DNA of 64,000 nt, taken from assembly GCA_900553685.1 (NCBI GenBank), contig USEI01000005.1, forward strand, positions 29,069-93,068, given 5' to 3'. Positions 63,398 to 64,000 of this stretch are shown one piece after another (position 1 is the first letter of the stretch; the number at the start of each line of letters is the position of its first letter). The stretch is from an uncultured Clostridium sp. (GTDB taxonomy: Bacteria > Bacillota > Clostridia > TANB77 > CAG-508). The notes below the pieces were generated by a model. It had not been told where the DNA came from and searched no databases. It saw only the letters and a list, made by a program, of their open reading frames with translations. The position numbers and the translations under genes were made by a program.

Positions 63398-63829
63398 TCA
63401 CTTCTGAATTATTTTTATGGCCACTGTTTTAGTCGCCCATGGTTTGTGGCTCTCACCTTCTCTACATACCTCCCCACAATATGGCTCTTCTGCCGAAAAA
63501 TATACCTCTTCAACACCTGTGGGATGACTATGAAGTTCAATCTCACCTTTTGTAGTGTCCAGATATTCAATCTCAACTTTGTAATCGTAGCCTAAAATAT
63601 CAATGGAATCAAAATAATGAAAAACGCCTTCATATCCCGGTTTTGGAGAAAGTTCTTTTTCGTTAAACCGTATTTCTGTTCTAATGTCTGGTTCATAAAG
63701 AGCAATATAAGTCTTACTGAATTCTACTTTCTTCCGTTCAAAATCAGCTCTATATGAGCCAAATGGAAGTGTAATTGCTACAACCTTTCTTTTATTGTTC
63801 ACTCTCACATTTACTTGCAAATCAATCAT
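63398..63829 (-). CDS. Unrecognised protein with base composition unlike its neighbours
   Basis: The 143-residue protein has AAGGAGG before the ATG. It is mostly beta-strand by eye (LQVNVRVNNKRKVVAITLPFGS, then YDYKVEIEYLDTTKGEIELH) with HSHPTGVEEVYF, a metal-binding-like His pair, and two Cys residues in PYCGEVCREG. Codons with C or G at third position are frequent (GGC, CCC, CTC), unlike the very AT-rich surroundings, so it may have been acquired from elsewhere. No family named; a jelly-roll or cupin-like fold is possible. A terminator lies at 63328-63360. Confidence 0.55.
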   Translation of the reverse strand: MIDLQVNVRVNNKRKVVAITLPFGSYRADFERKKVEFSKTYIALYEPDIRTEIRFNEKELSPKPGYEGVFHYFDSIDILGYDYKVEIEYLDTTKGEIELHSHPTGVEEVYFSAEEPYCGEVCREGESHKPWATKTVAIKIIQK

Positions 63830-64000
63830 ACTGCTTCCTCCTTGTTTATAATTGTGAATAGTAGCTACAAATTTATAAATTACTTTTTAATTATACCATA
63901 TTTTCACTTTAAAATCAAAATTATTAAAGGTTTCAAAATTTTCTATGTGTGGGTTAGTCAATCATATGTCACACTTTTTTGAAATTAATACTGTTTGAGC
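63830..64000. other. Right edge, no recognised gene
   Basis: Only AT-rich DNA and a short imperfect hairpin (GTGTG...CACACTTTTTT at 63945-63977) are seen. A minus-strand frame from the edge, ending in a stop near 63968, is too short to name. Confidence 0.5.

Noticed and set aside
63945..64000. C-terminal fragment of a gene entering from the right edge
   Set aside because: The readable stretch is about a dozen residues and no family could be identified.

Overview
The window is strongly AT-rich, gene-dense bacterial DNA read with the standard bacterial code. It has strong AGGAGG-type ribosome binding sites, sortase and SecG, a complete cotJ spore-coat operon, lipoproteins, and the MEP isoprenoid genes dxr and ispD/E/F. 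This points to an endospore-forming, low-GC Firmicute, most likely an uncultured clostridial gut lineage; the species cannot be told from the sequence. Almost everything up to 51.2 kb is on the minus strand, except a short plus-strand block at 10.6-13.2 kb (two J-domain proteins and asd) and a small gene at 14.4 kb.

Layout. 0-2.6 kb: a secreted ricin-type lectin running off the left edge, a membrane-anchored glucosaminidase, and a HipA-like kinase with a probable frameshift. 2.8-10.4 kb: asnB, mutS, two unknown helical proteins and miaB. 10.6-13.2 kb: paired J-domain proteins and asd. 13.5-22.3 kb: a lipoprotein, then the der-plsY-gpsA-zinc ribbon-dtd operon, a large membrane protein, dCMP deaminase and rpmF. 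22.4-26.9 kb: an adenosine-deaminase-like protein fused to a Rossmann/SLOG-like domain, an HD phosphohydrolase and a small alarmone synthetase. 27-36 kb: a GT-C membrane protein, then a tight operon (HAM1-like, ABC exporter, HD protein, peptidase E, UDG-like protein, dxr), with rdgB just upstream. 36-46 kb: small metabolic and nucleotide-handling genes, Sir2, PHP phosphatase, ispD-ispE-ispF and RlmD-like, with two gene remnants. 46-51.2 kb: rnr, secG and a PHP/zeta-toxin/antitoxin module.

The most striking object is at 51.4-59.5 kb. The cotJA-cotJB-cotJC operon is intact except that cotJC (Mn-catalase-like spore coat protein) is split by a 6,852-bp element. The element encodes a SpoIVCA-type large serine recombinase at its left end. 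Joining the two cotJC halves at a shared GAAT restores one 203-codon frame and the E-x-x-H metal-ligand motif. The reciprocal product, the predicted attP of the excised circle, is an interrupted 24-bp dyad centred on the GA of that same GAAT. This is the architecture of a developmentally excised element such as sigK skin, but in cotJC and with unusual cargo: a class B sortase, a sortase-anchored surface protein, and a TetR-controlled flavin/redox operon. The TetR promoter region carries two inverted operators, each embedding a -35 box, around one shared palindromic -10; one of its arms points out of the element into the cotJC 3' half.

59.7-64 kb: a GT-C glycosyltransferase, a secreted Big2/SH3/C39-peptidase gene interrupted by one in-frame stop, and an unrecognised gene whose base composition differs from its neighbours. 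No rRNA, tRNA or CRISPR array was recognised.
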